Origin: Stappia taiwanensis
Lineage (GTDB): Bacteria; Pseudomonadota; Alphaproteobacteria; Rhizobiales; Stappiaceae
DNA length: 64,000 nt
Direction: 5' to 3'
Assembly: GCF_014635285.1 (NCBI RefSeq)
Contig: NZ_BMCR01000006.1
Coordinates: 62,001 to 126,000 of the forward strand
The position numbers and the translations under genes are program-made. The notes under the pieces are model-generated. The model searched no databases, was not told the origin of the DNA, and saw only the letters and a program-made list of their open reading frames with translations. Positions 17,993-26,800 of this stretch are shown one piece after another. Each line of letters opens with the position of its first letter. Position 1 is the first letter of the stretch.

Positions 17993-18568
17993 TCAATCGA
18001 TGATCATGCGCGTTGCCGGGCCGCAGGCCTGAAGCACCTTCAGCATGTCGGCGCGGTGGAGGGCGACACAGCCCTCGGTTGGCGTCAGGCCGGGGCGGGC
18101 GAGATGGAAGAAAATGGCGCTGCCCCGTCCGCGCACCGCTGGCGCCAGATTGCAATCCAGCACGACGACGATGTCGTAAAGCCCATCCTCGCGCCACATC
18201 ACCTCATGAGAGGCGGGGAAGGGGCGGGTCACCATCCGGTTATAGCGCGGGTGGGTGGGATCGTCGCACCAGCCCATGTCCGGCGACAGCGGCACCACCG
18301 GCAGGCGACTGCGCGGTCGGGGTAGTCGGTCCGGCCGATAGTAGACCGTCTTGAGCAGGAAGGCGCCCGCCGGGGTGGCGCCATCGCCTTCGCGCTTCAT
18401 CCGGGTGATGCCGCCCCGGCCGAGCGCGCAAGGGCGCGTGATCGGACCAAGGCTGAGCCGGCCGGTGGTGGCGTGCGCGGACAGCGCCCGTACCCGCAGG
18501 ATCTCCGCTGGTCCGGCGGAGGGAAGGGCGCTTGGCGTGCAGTCTGGGGCGAGAAGGTCGATCGACAT
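17993..18568 (-). CDS. L,D-transpeptidase (YkuD-like) family protein
   Basis: 191 residues from the ATG at 18568. The C-terminal block IFFHLARPGLTPTEGCVAL gives His155 and catalytic Cys167 of an L,D-transpeptidase domain, and TPAGAFLLKTVYYRPDR is the YafK/ErfK-like core. There is no obvious signal peptide, so the export route is unclear. Family members crosslink peptidoglycan or link lipoproteins to it. It is divergent from the response regulator (157 bases between starts). Confidence 0.85.
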   Translation of the reverse strand: MSIDLLAPDCTPSALPSAGPAEILRVRALSAHATTGRLSLGPITRPCALGRGGITRMKREGDGATPAGAFLLKTVYYRPDRLPRPRSRLPVVPLSPDMGWCDDPTHPRYNRMVTRPFPASHEVMWREDGLYDIVVVLDCNLAPAVRGRGSAIFFHLARPGLTPTEGCVALHRADMLKVLQACGPATRMIID

Positions 18569-18725
18569 GGGTACCGTGATACCCTTTCGATCAAATCCAC
18601 GTGAAGCAGATTTGTTTCCGGGTGCACCATTTTCGGTCAATTCCCGCTCGCGACGCGTGTTGTTGTTGCATAAGTGATGATCAAGGGATTGAATTGATTG
18701 AGAGCCCCAAAAGGGAGGACAGAGA

Positions 18726-19409
18726 ATGAGCGCCCGCAAAATCCTGATTGTCGACGATGACAGCGATCTGCGTGAGGCGCTGGTCGAGCAGCTTTCGCTT
18801 TACGACGAGTTCGAGACGCTGGAGGCGGAGACGGCGGCGGGGGGGATCAACATGGCCAAGACGGAGCATGTGGATCTGTTGCTGATGGATGTGGGCTTGC
18901 CGGACATCGACGGGCGCGAGGCGGTCAAGCTCCTGCGCAAAAACGGCTTCAAGGCACCGATCATCATGCTGACGGGCCATGACACGGATTCCGACACGAT
19001 CCTTGGGCTGGAAGCCGGCGCCAACGATTATGTGGCCAAGCCGTTCAAGTTCGCCGTGCTGCTGGCGCGGGTTCGGGCGCATCTGCGCCAGCATGAGCAG
19101 AGCGAGGACGCGGTGTTCACCATCGGCCGCTTCGCCTTCCGGCCGGCGCAGAAGCTGATGAGCGATGACAAGGGCAGCAAGGTCCGGCTGACGGAGAAGG
19201 AAACCTCGATCCTGAAGTTCCTCTACCGGGCCGGGGAAAAGCCGGTGACCCGCGATGTGCTTTTGCACAAGGTGTGGGGCTACAACTCCGGGGTGACCAC
19301 TCATACGCTGGAAACCCATATCTATCGCCTGCGGCAGAAGATCGAACGGGATCCGTCGAACGCGGAACTGCTGGTGACGGAAGCGGGCGGCTACAAGCTG
19401 GTGCCCTGA
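18726..19409 (+). CDS. OmpR/PhoB-family response regulator
   Basis: 227 residues. The receiver domain (about 1-120) has the acidic pocket VDDD (9-12), phosphoacceptor Asp55 in LLLMDVGLPD and the conserved Lys in DYVAKPFK. The C-terminal winged helix (about 130-227) contains LTEKETSILKFLYRAGEKPV and THTLETHIYRLRQKIERD. The ATG at 18726 follows GGGAGGAC. No histidine kinase lies nearby. The following gene encodes a cyclic-nucleotide-binding protein and the divergent one an L,D-transpeptidase, so an envelope-linked regulon is possible. The name is not assigned; CenR-like is one hypothesis I cannot test. Confidence 0.92.
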   Translation: MSARKILIVDDDSDLREALVEQLSLYDEFETLEAETAAGGINMAKTEHVDLLLMDVGLPDIDGREAVKLLRKNGFKAPIIMLTGHDTDSDTILGLEAGANDYVAKPFKFAVLLARVRAHLRQHEQSEDAVFTIGRFAFRPAQKLMSDDKGSKVRLTEKETSILKFLYRAGEKPVTRDVLLHKVWGYNSGVTTHTLETHIYRLRQKIERDPSNAELLVTEAGGYKLVP

Positions 19410-19473
19410 GACCGGGGACGGGGTGCAATTCTGGTCTTGTGCTGGCCAAGGGCTTCGGCGTACTCCTCAAGTC

Positions 19474-19986
19474 ATGAGTCTCGCCCGTGATATGGATCTC
19501 CTGCGCAAGGTGCCCCTGCTCGCCGATTTTCCGGATGAGCAATTGCGCCTGCTCGCCTTTTCAGCGGAAAACGTCTCCTATCGCGACGGCGAGGTGCTGT
19601 TCGTGGAAGGCGAACGGGCCGATGGTGGTCTGGTGGTTGCTTCCGGTGCGGTTATGCTGGAGAGCGAAAACGAGGCGAATGGGCAGGGGGACCGCTATGG
19701 CCCCGGCAGCCTGATCGGCGAAACCGCCCTTTTGGTGGAGACCCGGCGCCCGGCACGGGCCGTCGCCAGCGGTGCCACCGATGTCATCCGCATTCGCCGC
19801 GCCCTGTTCAAGCGCATGCTGCAGGAGTTTCCCGATATCGCACAGCGGCTGTTCGACAGCCGGGCGGCACGGTTCCGCGACACTGCCGCGGCGCTTGGCC
19901 GGGTGGGGACCCTGCTGGAACAGCTCGAACGGGAGCACAGCGCCTTCCGCGCTGCCCGGGCCAAGGCCAGCGGCGACGCCGAGTAG
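19474..19986 (+). CDS. Stand-alone cyclic-nucleotide-binding domain protein
   Basis: 170 residues from the ATG at 19474. A single cNMP-binding beta-roll covers about residues 8-125: PLLADFPDEQLRLLAF, LFVEGERADGGLVVASGAV, and GSLIGETALLVETRRPARAV as the phosphate-binding cassette. A helical tail of about 45 residues follows. There is no helix-turn-helix, so unlike Crp/Fnr it should not bind DNA itself. It lies 64 bases after the response regulator in the same direction and is probably cotranscribed. The ligand and partner are unknown. Confidence 0.85.
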   Translation: MSLARDMDLLRKVPLLADFPDEQLRLLAFSAENVSYRDGEVLFVEGERADGGLVVASGAVMLESENEANGQGDRYGPGSLIGETALLVETRRPARAVASGATDVIRIRRALFKRMLQEFPDIAQRLFDSRAARFRDTAAALGRVGTLLEQLEREHSAFRAARAKASGDAE

Positions 19987-20042
19987 CGCGTCGCCAGATC
20001 CTGTTTTCCTTGAAATACGGACCTGCGCACGTCAGCGCAGCA

Positions 20043-20465
20043 TCACACCAGGTTCAGGGTGACGGGCACGTTGCCGCGGGTCGCGTGCGAATAGGGGCAG
20101 ACCACGTCGGCCTTGGCGATCAGCGCCTCGGCGGTGGGTTTGTCGAGCCCGGGAAGGGCGATGTTGAGGGTCATCGCGATGCCGAAGCCGCCGCCGTCCT
20201 CGCGCGGGCCAATGCCCACTTCCGCATCAATCGAGGTGTCGGCCGGCAGTTCGATGTTATCGCGCCCGGCGACGAAGCCCAGAGCGCCGATGAAACAGGC
20301 GGAATAGCCCGCAGCAAAGAGCTGCTCCGGGTTGGTGCCAGCACCGCCGTCCCCGCCCAGTTCCTTCGGCGTCGACAGGGTGATCTCCAGCCGACCATCG
20401 TCGGATTTCGCGGTGCCGGTGCGGCCGCCGGTGGCGCTCGTGCGGGCGGTGTAGAGGATGCTCAT
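20043..20465 (-). CDS. ohr: Organic hydroperoxide resistance protein (OsmC/Ohr family)
   Basis: 140 residues, the typical Ohr length. The redox cysteines are Cys57 in GYSACFIGAL and Cys123 in DVVCPYSHATRGN. The latter phrase distinguishes Ohr from OsmC. It reduces organic hydroperoxides with lipoyl-dependent thiols in the cytoplasm. It is divergent from an OhrR-type MarR repressor, with an AT-rich operator-like region between them. Confidence 0.95.
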   Translation of the reverse strand: MSILYTARTSATGGRTGTAKSDDGRLEITLSTPKELGGDGGAGTNPEQLFAAGYSACFIGALGFVAGRDNIELPADTSIDAEVGIGPREDGGGFGIAMTLNIALPGLDKPTAEALIAKADVVCPYSHATRGNVPVTLNLV

Positions 20466-20503
20466 CTGTGGGTCCTTTCCCGAAAGGCGATACGTTTCGA
20501 GAA

Positions 20504-20533
20504 AAACTATTGCGCAAAATTTAATTTTGTCAA
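20504..20533 (-). promoter_or_regulatory. ohr promoter with embedded inverted repeat (candidate OhrR operator)
   Basis: On the minus strand, TTGACA (20533-20528) and AATAGT (20511-20506) are 16 bases apart and direct ohr. Between them lies the inverted repeat CAAAAT-TTA-ATTTTG (20515-20529), which is AT-rich in a GC-rich genome. An operator between -35 and -10 fits repression by OhrR, released on peroxide oxidation of its cysteine. It resembles the published OhrR box type (AT-rich dyad), but the match was made by eye. Confidence 0.6.
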
Positions 20534-20669
20534 ATTCAACGTGATGCAAGTAAACTTGACAGGTTGGGCGCAGCGGGAGATTTGAAAGAAGATGGACAAC
20601 GCGCGGTGCGGCTGTACACGACCGCCGCCGGTGATGCGCGCGCGGCGCACGGGGCAAGCGACAAGACGG

Positions 20670-21143
20670 ATGACCGAGACGACTTCGGCGCAGGTGAGTG
20701 AGGAGGATGCGGCGCTGCTGCTGTCGCATCAACTCTGTTTCAGCCTGCATTCCACCACGCTGGCACTTGGCCGGCTCTATGCCCGGCTGCTGGCGCCGCT
20801 GGGGCTGACCTACACGCAATATCTTGTGATGCTGGTGCTGTGGCAGTACCGCAGCCGTCCGGTGAAGGCGCTGGGGGTGGCCTTGATGCTGGACTCCGGC
20901 ACGCTGACCCCGGTGCTGAAACGGCTGGAGGCGACGGGTCTGGTGACGCGTCGGCGTGATCCGGCCGATGAGCGGCGGTTGATCGTCACGCTGACGGAGG
21001 CGGGGGAGGCGTTGCGTCAGGCGGCCCGACCGATCCCGCATCAGGTGATGGCGGCCTGCGACACGTCCGGCGTCGATCTTCAGCGGCTGAAGGGGGAGCT
21101 GGAAGCGCTGCGGGATGGGTTGACCGGCGAAGCGGGCGCCTAA
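20670..21143 (+). CDS. ohrR: MarR-family organic peroxide sensor/repressor
   Basis: 157 residues from the ATG at 20670; an earlier in-frame ATG at 20592 would add an arginine-rich leader. The sensing cysteine is Cys23 in SHQLCFSLHSTTLAL, the OhrR hallmark. The winged helix has LGVALMLDSGTLTPVLKRLE and LVTRRRDPADERRLIVTLT. It lies divergent from ohr and should repress both promoters until oxidised by organic hydroperoxide. No second cysteine occurs in the position used by two-Cys OhrR proteins other than one near the C-terminal third (MAACDTSG), which might serve. Confidence 0.9.
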   Translation: MTETTSAQVSEEDAALLLSHQLCFSLHSTTLALGRLYARLLAPLGLTYTQYLVMLVLWQYRSRPVKALGVALMLDSGTLTPVLKRLEATGLVTRRRDPADERRLIVTLTEAGEALRQAARPIPHQVMAACDTSGVDLQRLKGELEALRDGLTGEAGA

Positions 21144-21159
21144 ACCGGATACATAAAAG

Positions 21160-21193
21160 ACAAAATCCCCCGGCGCCGCCAGCACCGGGGGAA
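21160..21193 (-). terminator. Rho-independent terminator downstream of leuD
   Basis: The stem TCCCCCGG(C)GC (21167-21177) pairs with GC(A)CCGGGGGA (21183-21193), with one mismatch and a 5-base loop. On the minus strand it is followed by a T-rich run (TTTTGTCTTTT), so it terminates leuD transcription. On the plus strand no T-run follows. Confidence 0.75.
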
Positions 21194-21246
21194 TCTGCAA
21201 AGCGTCTGCTCTCAGGCTGCCAGACTGACTGGTCGCCCGTCAGGGC

Positions 21247-21852
21247 TCAGGCCCAGGGGCGGCTTTCCGATGCGCTCTTCTCGAACCGGTCGATGGCCGG
21301 CGCCTTTTCCATGGTCAGGCCGATATCGTCGAGACCGTTCAGCAGGCAGTGCTTGCGGAACGGGTCGATGTCGAACGTCACCACGCCGCCATCGGGGCCG
21401 CGGATTTCCTGGGCTTCCAGATCCACCGTCAGGGTGGCGTTGGCGCCGCGCTGGGCGTCGTCCATCAGCTTGTCCAGCTCTTCCGGCGAGACGACGATCG
21501 GCAGGATGCCGTTCTTGAAGCAGTTGTTGTAGAAGATGTCGGCGAAGCTGGTGGAGATCACGCAGCGGATGCCGAAGTCCAGCAGCGCCCAGGGCGCATG
21601 CTCACGCGAGGAGCCGCAGCCGAAGTTGTCGCCGGCGACCAGAATGCTGGCCTTGCGGTAGGCCGGCGTGTTGAGCACGAAATCCGGGTTCTCCGAGCCA
21701 TCGTCAAGGGTGCGCATCTCGTGGAACAGGGCGCTGCCGAGCCCGGTCCGCTTGATGGTCTTGAGGAACTGCTTCGGGATGATCATGTCCGTGTCGATGT
21801 TGATGATCGGCAGCGGCGCGGCCACGCCGGTCAAGGTCTCGAACTTGTCCAT
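21247..21852 (-). CDS. leuD: 3-isopropylmalate dehydratase small subunit
   Basis: 201 residues from the ATG at 21852. The openings TPLIT-like [16 protein letters not shown] and [15 protein letters not shown] are the small-subunit signatures, and [13 protein letters not shown] follows. With LeuC it isomerises 2- to 3-isopropylmalate in leucine synthesis. LeuC is not in this window. It is 31 bases downstream of argC on the same strand and ends before a strong terminator. Confidence 0.97.
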   Translation of the reverse strand: MDKFETLTGVAAPLPIINIDTDMIIPKQFLKTIKRTGLGSALFHEMRTLDDGSENPDFVLNTPAYRKASILVAGDNFGCGSSREHAPWALLDFGIRCVISTSFADIFYNNCFKNGILPIVVSPEELDKLMDDAQRGANATLTVDLEAQEIRGPDGGVVTFDIDPFRKHCLLNGLDDIGLTMEKAPAIDRFEKSASESRPWA

Positions 21853-21883
21853 TTCGCAAGGTCTCCTGCAGGTCAGTCGCGGG

Positions 21884-22834
21884 TCAGGCGGCAAGGCTTG
21901 TGGCGCTGTCGCAACCCAGCATCAGGTTGAGGTTCTGTACGGCGGCGCCGGACGCGCCCTTGCCGAGGTTGTCGAATACGGCGACCAGCACCGCCTGGGC
22001 GCGCGCGTCATTGGCGAAGACATGCAGCCGCATGCGGTTGGTGCCGTTGAAGGTTTCCGGATCCAGTTCGTCGAGCCGGGCGCTCTGGGAGAGCGGCGCC
22101 ACATCGACGAAGCTGCCCGCAAGGCTGCCGTAATGCGCCGTGAGCGCTGCATGCAGCTCTGCCCCGGTCGGGACGTGGGCGAGGCCGCCAAGCTGCAGCG
22201 GCACCATGGTTACCATGCCTTGGGCGAAGTTGCCGACGGCCGGCACGAACAAGGGCGTGGTGGCAAGGCCGGAGTACAGCCCCATTTCCGGAAGGTGCTT
22301 GTGGTCGAGGGTCAGCGCATAGGGCATGTAGGGTGCCGCAGCATTGCCCTTGGCCTCATAGGCCTCGATCATCGTGCGGCCGCCGCCGCTGTAGCCGGAG
22401 ATCGCATTGACCGTCACCGGGAACTCGGCCGGCAGCAGGCCGGCGGAAATCAGCGGCCGCAGGCAGGCAATCACCCCTTGCGGATAGCAGCCCGGGTTGG
22501 CGACCCGGGCCGAGGCGCCGATCTTCGCGCCCTGGTCAGTGGCCATCTCGGCGAAGCCATAGTCCCAGCCTTCCGCCGTGCGATGGGCGGTGGAGGCGTC
22601 GATCACCCGAGTGCCGGCATCGCCGATCAGCGACACGCTCTCTCGCGCCGCGTCGTCCGGCAGGCAGAGGATGGCGATGTCTGCCTCGCGCAAAAGCTCG
22701 GCGCGGGCGGCAAGATCCTTGCGCCGCTCCGGGGCAATTGACAGGAGGTCGAGGTCGCGGCGACGTGCCAGCCGCTCGCGGATCTGGAGACCCGTCGTGC
22801 CGGCTTCGCCGTCGATGAACACTTTCGCGACCAT
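21884..22834 (-). CDS. argC: N-acetyl-gamma-glutamyl-phosphate reductase (type 2)
   Basis: 316 residues, the short type-2 form. [17 protein letters not shown] (about 6-22) is the NADP-binding opening. Catalytic Cys116 is in NPGCYPQG, and [15 protein letters not shown] completes the active-site pattern. It reduces N-acetylglutamyl phosphate to the semialdehyde in arginine synthesis. It probably shares a transcript with leuD. argG lies 20 kb away in the window. Confidence 0.96.
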   Translation of the reverse strand: MVAKVFIDGEAGTTGLQIRERLARRRDLDLLSIAPERRKDLAARAELLREADIAILCLPDDAARESVSLIGDAGTRVIDASTAHRTAEGWDYGFAEMATDQGAKIGASARVANPGCYPQGVIACLRPLISAGLLPAEFPVTVNAISGYSGGGRTMIEAYEAKGNAAAPYMPYALTLDHKHLPEMGLYSGLATTPLFVPAVGNFAQGMVTMVPLQLGGLAHVPTGAELHAALTAHYGSLAGSFVDVAPLSQSARLDELDPETFNGTNRMRLHVFANDARAQAVLVAVFDNLGKGASGAAVQNLNLMLGCDSATSLAA

Positions 22835-23014
22835 GTCCTTCTCTCCGTTGGTGGACGCCTCAGACTTCCAGGCACAGCTCCTGGCAGGCGTAACTGATTT
22901 TACCGGGTGCGGCGGCGATGCCGCGCCCGGTTCGGCGGACTTCTACACCACCGGTGACCGGTTTGTCATTCTTCTCCTGCCCGAGAGCTGCCGGCTGGCC
23001 TGTTCGTGAGCGTG

Positions 23015-23587
23015 TCAGCGGGCTTGGCCATGATACTCCGGATTGGGCCGCATGTCGGTGGCGGAGGCGACCCGGTTGGACATGTTGAAGAAGGCGGCCA
23101 CCGCCGCGATGTCCCAGATATCCCGGTCGGAAAAGCCGACGGCGCGCAGGGCCTCGCGATCCGCCTCGACGATGGCGTGCGGTTGCTCGGTCAGTTTTAC
23201 GGAAAAATCGAGCATGGCCCGCTGGCGCGGGTCGAGGTCGGCGACCCGGTAGTTCATCACCATCAGCTCGCCCAGTTCCGGATCGCCGGAATACTGGCGC
23301 ACGGCCGCGCCATGAGCGGTGAGGCAGTAGAAGCAGCGGTTCACCGAGGAAACCGCAACGGCGATCATCTCCCGCTCCAGCTTGCTCAGCCCGCTGTCGG
23401 CCAGCATCAGGTCATTGTACATGGCGGTGAAGGCCCGCAGCTTGTCCTCGTTGAAGGCATAGGCGCGCAGCACGTTGGGTACCATGCCGAGCTTTTCCTC
23501 GCATTTGGCGAAATAGGCCTCGGTCTCGGGGCCAAGCCCGGTTTCCTGCTCCAGGGACAAGGCAATGGGGCTGGTCGCGTCGTTCAT
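23015..23587 (-). CDS. AhpD-fold peroxidase-related enzyme
   Basis: 190 residues. The core contains LEREMIAVAVSSVNRCFYCLTAHG, giving the redox pair Cys85/Cys88 and His92 of the carboxymuconolactone decarboxylase/AhpD fold, in the subfamily often called uncharacterised peroxidase-related enzyme. It should use its CxxC for thiol redox chemistry. It is divergent from the NAD-GDH gene and has no peroxiredoxin next to it. The substrate is unknown. Confidence 0.85.
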   Translation of the reverse strand: MNDATSPIALSLEQETGLGPETEAYFAKCEEKLGMVPNVLRAYAFNEDKLRAFTAMYNDLMLADSGLSKLEREMIAVAVSSVNRCFYCLTAHGAAVRQYSGDPELGELMVMNYRVADLDPRQRAMLDFSVKLTEQPHAIVEADREALRAVGFSDRDIWDIAAVAAFFNMSNRVASATDMRPNPEYHGQAR

Positions 23588-23825
23588 GCAGTTTTCCTCC
23601 CGAAAACAGGCGGCAAATGCGCCGCCATTTACCCAATGGTTCGTTTGTCCGACGTGATCGGTGGATCGTGGCGGATGAAGTGATTACATCGGACGACAAC
23701 TCGGCCTAGCATGGGGCCGTTTGCCGGAGATAGCGACCGGCGAATCAGTTCCGGCGGCCAGGTGGCCGCTCCGGTGTCGAAATCTCAAACAGCAGTGAAT
23801 GCCAGAAATGGCTCTAGGGGGAAAA

Positions 23826-26800
23826 ATGCCCGAAGGACAAGAGCAAGCAAAGGTCCGGCTCATAGAGGCGGTGGTCGCGGGTCTCGCGCCCGATCTGGCG
23901 GCCTTTGCGCGCGATTTGTTCGCACGCGGTGCCGCCGAGGATCTCGTCAGCTACACACCGGAGGAGCTTGTCGCCATCGCCGAGGTCGCCTGGGCCGGTA
24001 TGGCGACCCATCCGATCGGAACGCATCGGATCAACATCTACAATCCGGACTTCAAGATCGAGGGCGGGCGCACCGGCGACGTCACCGTGATCGAGGTCGT
24101 CAACGACAACATGCCGTTCCTGGTCGATTCCGTGATGGGCGAGTTGCAGGCGAGCGGCCTGGAGGTGCGGCTGGTGCTGCACCCGATTCTGACGGTAGAA
24201 CGCGACGACAAGGGCGGGCTGATCGCCTGCCACGGCATTACCCGCAGCAAAAAGGCCGGATACCGGCGCGAAAGCCTCATCCACATGCATGTGGCGCGGA
24301 TCGACGCGGATGCGGAACGTACGGAGCTGCAGGGGCGGCTGGAGGCGGTGATGCGCGATGTGCGCTCCGCCGTCGACGACTGGGTGCCGATGCGCGAGCG
24401 ATTGGACAAGGCGATCGCCACCTTCAAGGAAACGCCGCCGCCGGTTCCGGTCGATGAGCTCGGCGAGGCGGTCCAGTTTCTGGAATGGCTGGCTGCGGAC
24501 AATTTCATCCTGCTGGGCATGCGCGAATACTATTTCGAGGGCGGCGCCGCCGAGGGTGAGCTGTCGCTGAAGAAGGGCACGGGTCTCGGCCTGCTGGCCG
24601 ATCCGGAGGTGCGCGTTCTGCGGCGCGGGTCGGAATTCGTGGTGATGACCCCGGAAATCCGCGACTTCCTGATCAAGCCCGAGCCCCTGATCATCGCCAA
24701 GGCGAATGTGAAGAGCCGGGTGCACCGCCGGGTGCATATGGATTATGTGGGCGTCAAGCTGTTCGACGAGAATGGCGAGCTGGCGGGCGAGTTGCGCATC
24801 GTCGGCCTGTTGACGGCGACCGCCTACACCCTGTCGACCAAGAACATTCCGTTCGTGCGCCGGAAGATCGACGCGGTGCTGAACCAGGCCGGGTACGATC
24901 CGGAAAGCCACTCCGGCCGGGCTCTGCTGAACGTTCTGGAAAGCTATCCGCGTGACGAGCTGTTCCAGGTCGATGCGGACCTGCTCTACTACTTCGCCAC
25001 CTCGATCCTGCAATTGGACGAGCGTCCGCGCATCCGCGTGCTGGCGCGGCGGGACAAGTTCGACCGGTTCGTGTCGATCCTGTGCTACGTGCCGCGCGAC
25101 CGCTACACCACCGAGGTCCGGCTGAAGGTGGGCGACTATTTCGCACGGGTTTACGATGGCCGCCTGTCGGCCTGGTACGTGTCCTACCCGGAAGGCCCGC
25201 TGGCGCGGGTGCATTTCATCATCGGCCGTGACGAAGGCGAGACCCCGGACCCCAGCCAGGAGGACCTGGAGCAGGCGGTCACCGGCATCGTGCGGACCTG
25301 GGCGGATGATTTCCGCGACGTGCTGCGGGCTGCCTATGGCGGCAATCGGGCGGTGGAGCAGGCCAAGCGCTATGCCGACGCCTTCCAGGCCGGCTACAAG
25401 GAAACCTATGGCGGCGAGGCGGCGCTGTCCGATATCGGCATCGTGGAAAAGCTGTCCGATGAAGCGGACACGGCGCTGACCTTCTCCCAGCGCCCGGAGG
25501 ACGCGCCGCGCCGGGTGACGCTCAAGGTCTATCACCATCTGGTGCCGATCCCGCTGTCGGCCCGGGTGCCGATCCTGGAGAACATGGGCTTCCGTGTCAT
25601 CAACGAGCGGACCTACCGGATCACTCCGGCGGACCGGCCGCTGGCCTATCTGCATGAGCTGACGCTGGAGGCGACCAGCGGCGGCGATCTTCTGCTCGAT
25701 GACGATCTGAAGGGCCGTCTTGAAGCGCTGTTCATGGCGATCTGGCGCGGGCAGTCGGAATCGGACGGCTACAACGCCCTGGTGCTCAACGCCGGGCTCG
25801 CCTGGCGCGATGTCGCCATGTTGCGGGCGCTGTCGCGCTATCTGCGTCAGGCCGGCATCCGGTACTCGGAAGACTACATGTGGCGGACCCTGAACCGCTA
25901 TTGCGATGTGGCGAGCAAGCTGGTGGAGCTCTTCCACCTGCGCTGCAATCCCGAACCGGGCGATGAGGATCGCGCGCTTGTGGCGGCGCAGTTGGAGCAG
26001 GAACTGGCTGATGTCTTCGACGGGGTGGACAGCCTCGACGACGACCGGATCCTGCGCCGGTTCGAAAATGTCATCGATGCGGTGTTGAGGACCAACTTCT
26101 TCCAGCTCGATGTGCACGGTCAGCCGAAGCCGACCTTTGCCTTCAAGCTCGATCCGCAGCGTATCGACGAGTTGCCCCGGCCGCGTCCGTTCCGCGAGAT
26201 CTTCGTCTACAGCCCGCGGGTGGAAGGCGTGCATCTGCGTTTCGGCAAGGTGGCGCGCGGTGGCCTGCGCTGGTCCGACCGATCGCAGGATTTCCGCACT
26301 GAGGTGCTGGGCCTGGTCAAGGCACAGCAGGTGAAGAACGCGGTGATCGTGCCGGTTGGTGCCAAGGGCGGGTTCGTGCCCAAGCATCTGCCGGTCGGCG
26401 GGTCGCGCGAGGAGATCTTCGCCGAGGGCACCAAAGCCTACAAGATCTTCATTTCCTCGCTGCTGGATGTCACCGACAACCTCAGCGGCGACAAGATCTG
26501 GCCGCCCGAGCGGGTGGTGCGCCATGATGAGGACGATCCGTATCTGGTGGTTGCCGCCGACAAGGGCACGGCAAGCTTCTCCGACACGGCGAACGCCATT
26601 TCCGAAAGCCGCAACTTCTGGCTCGGCGATGCTTTCGCCTCCGGCGGGTCGGCAGGCTATGACCATAAGAAGATGGGCATCACCGCGCGCGGTGCCTGGG
26701 AAGCGGTCAAGCGGCATTTCCGGGAGATGAACAAGGATATCCAGTGCGAGCCCTTCACCGTTGCCGGTGTCGGCGACATGTCCGGCGACGTGTTCGGCAA

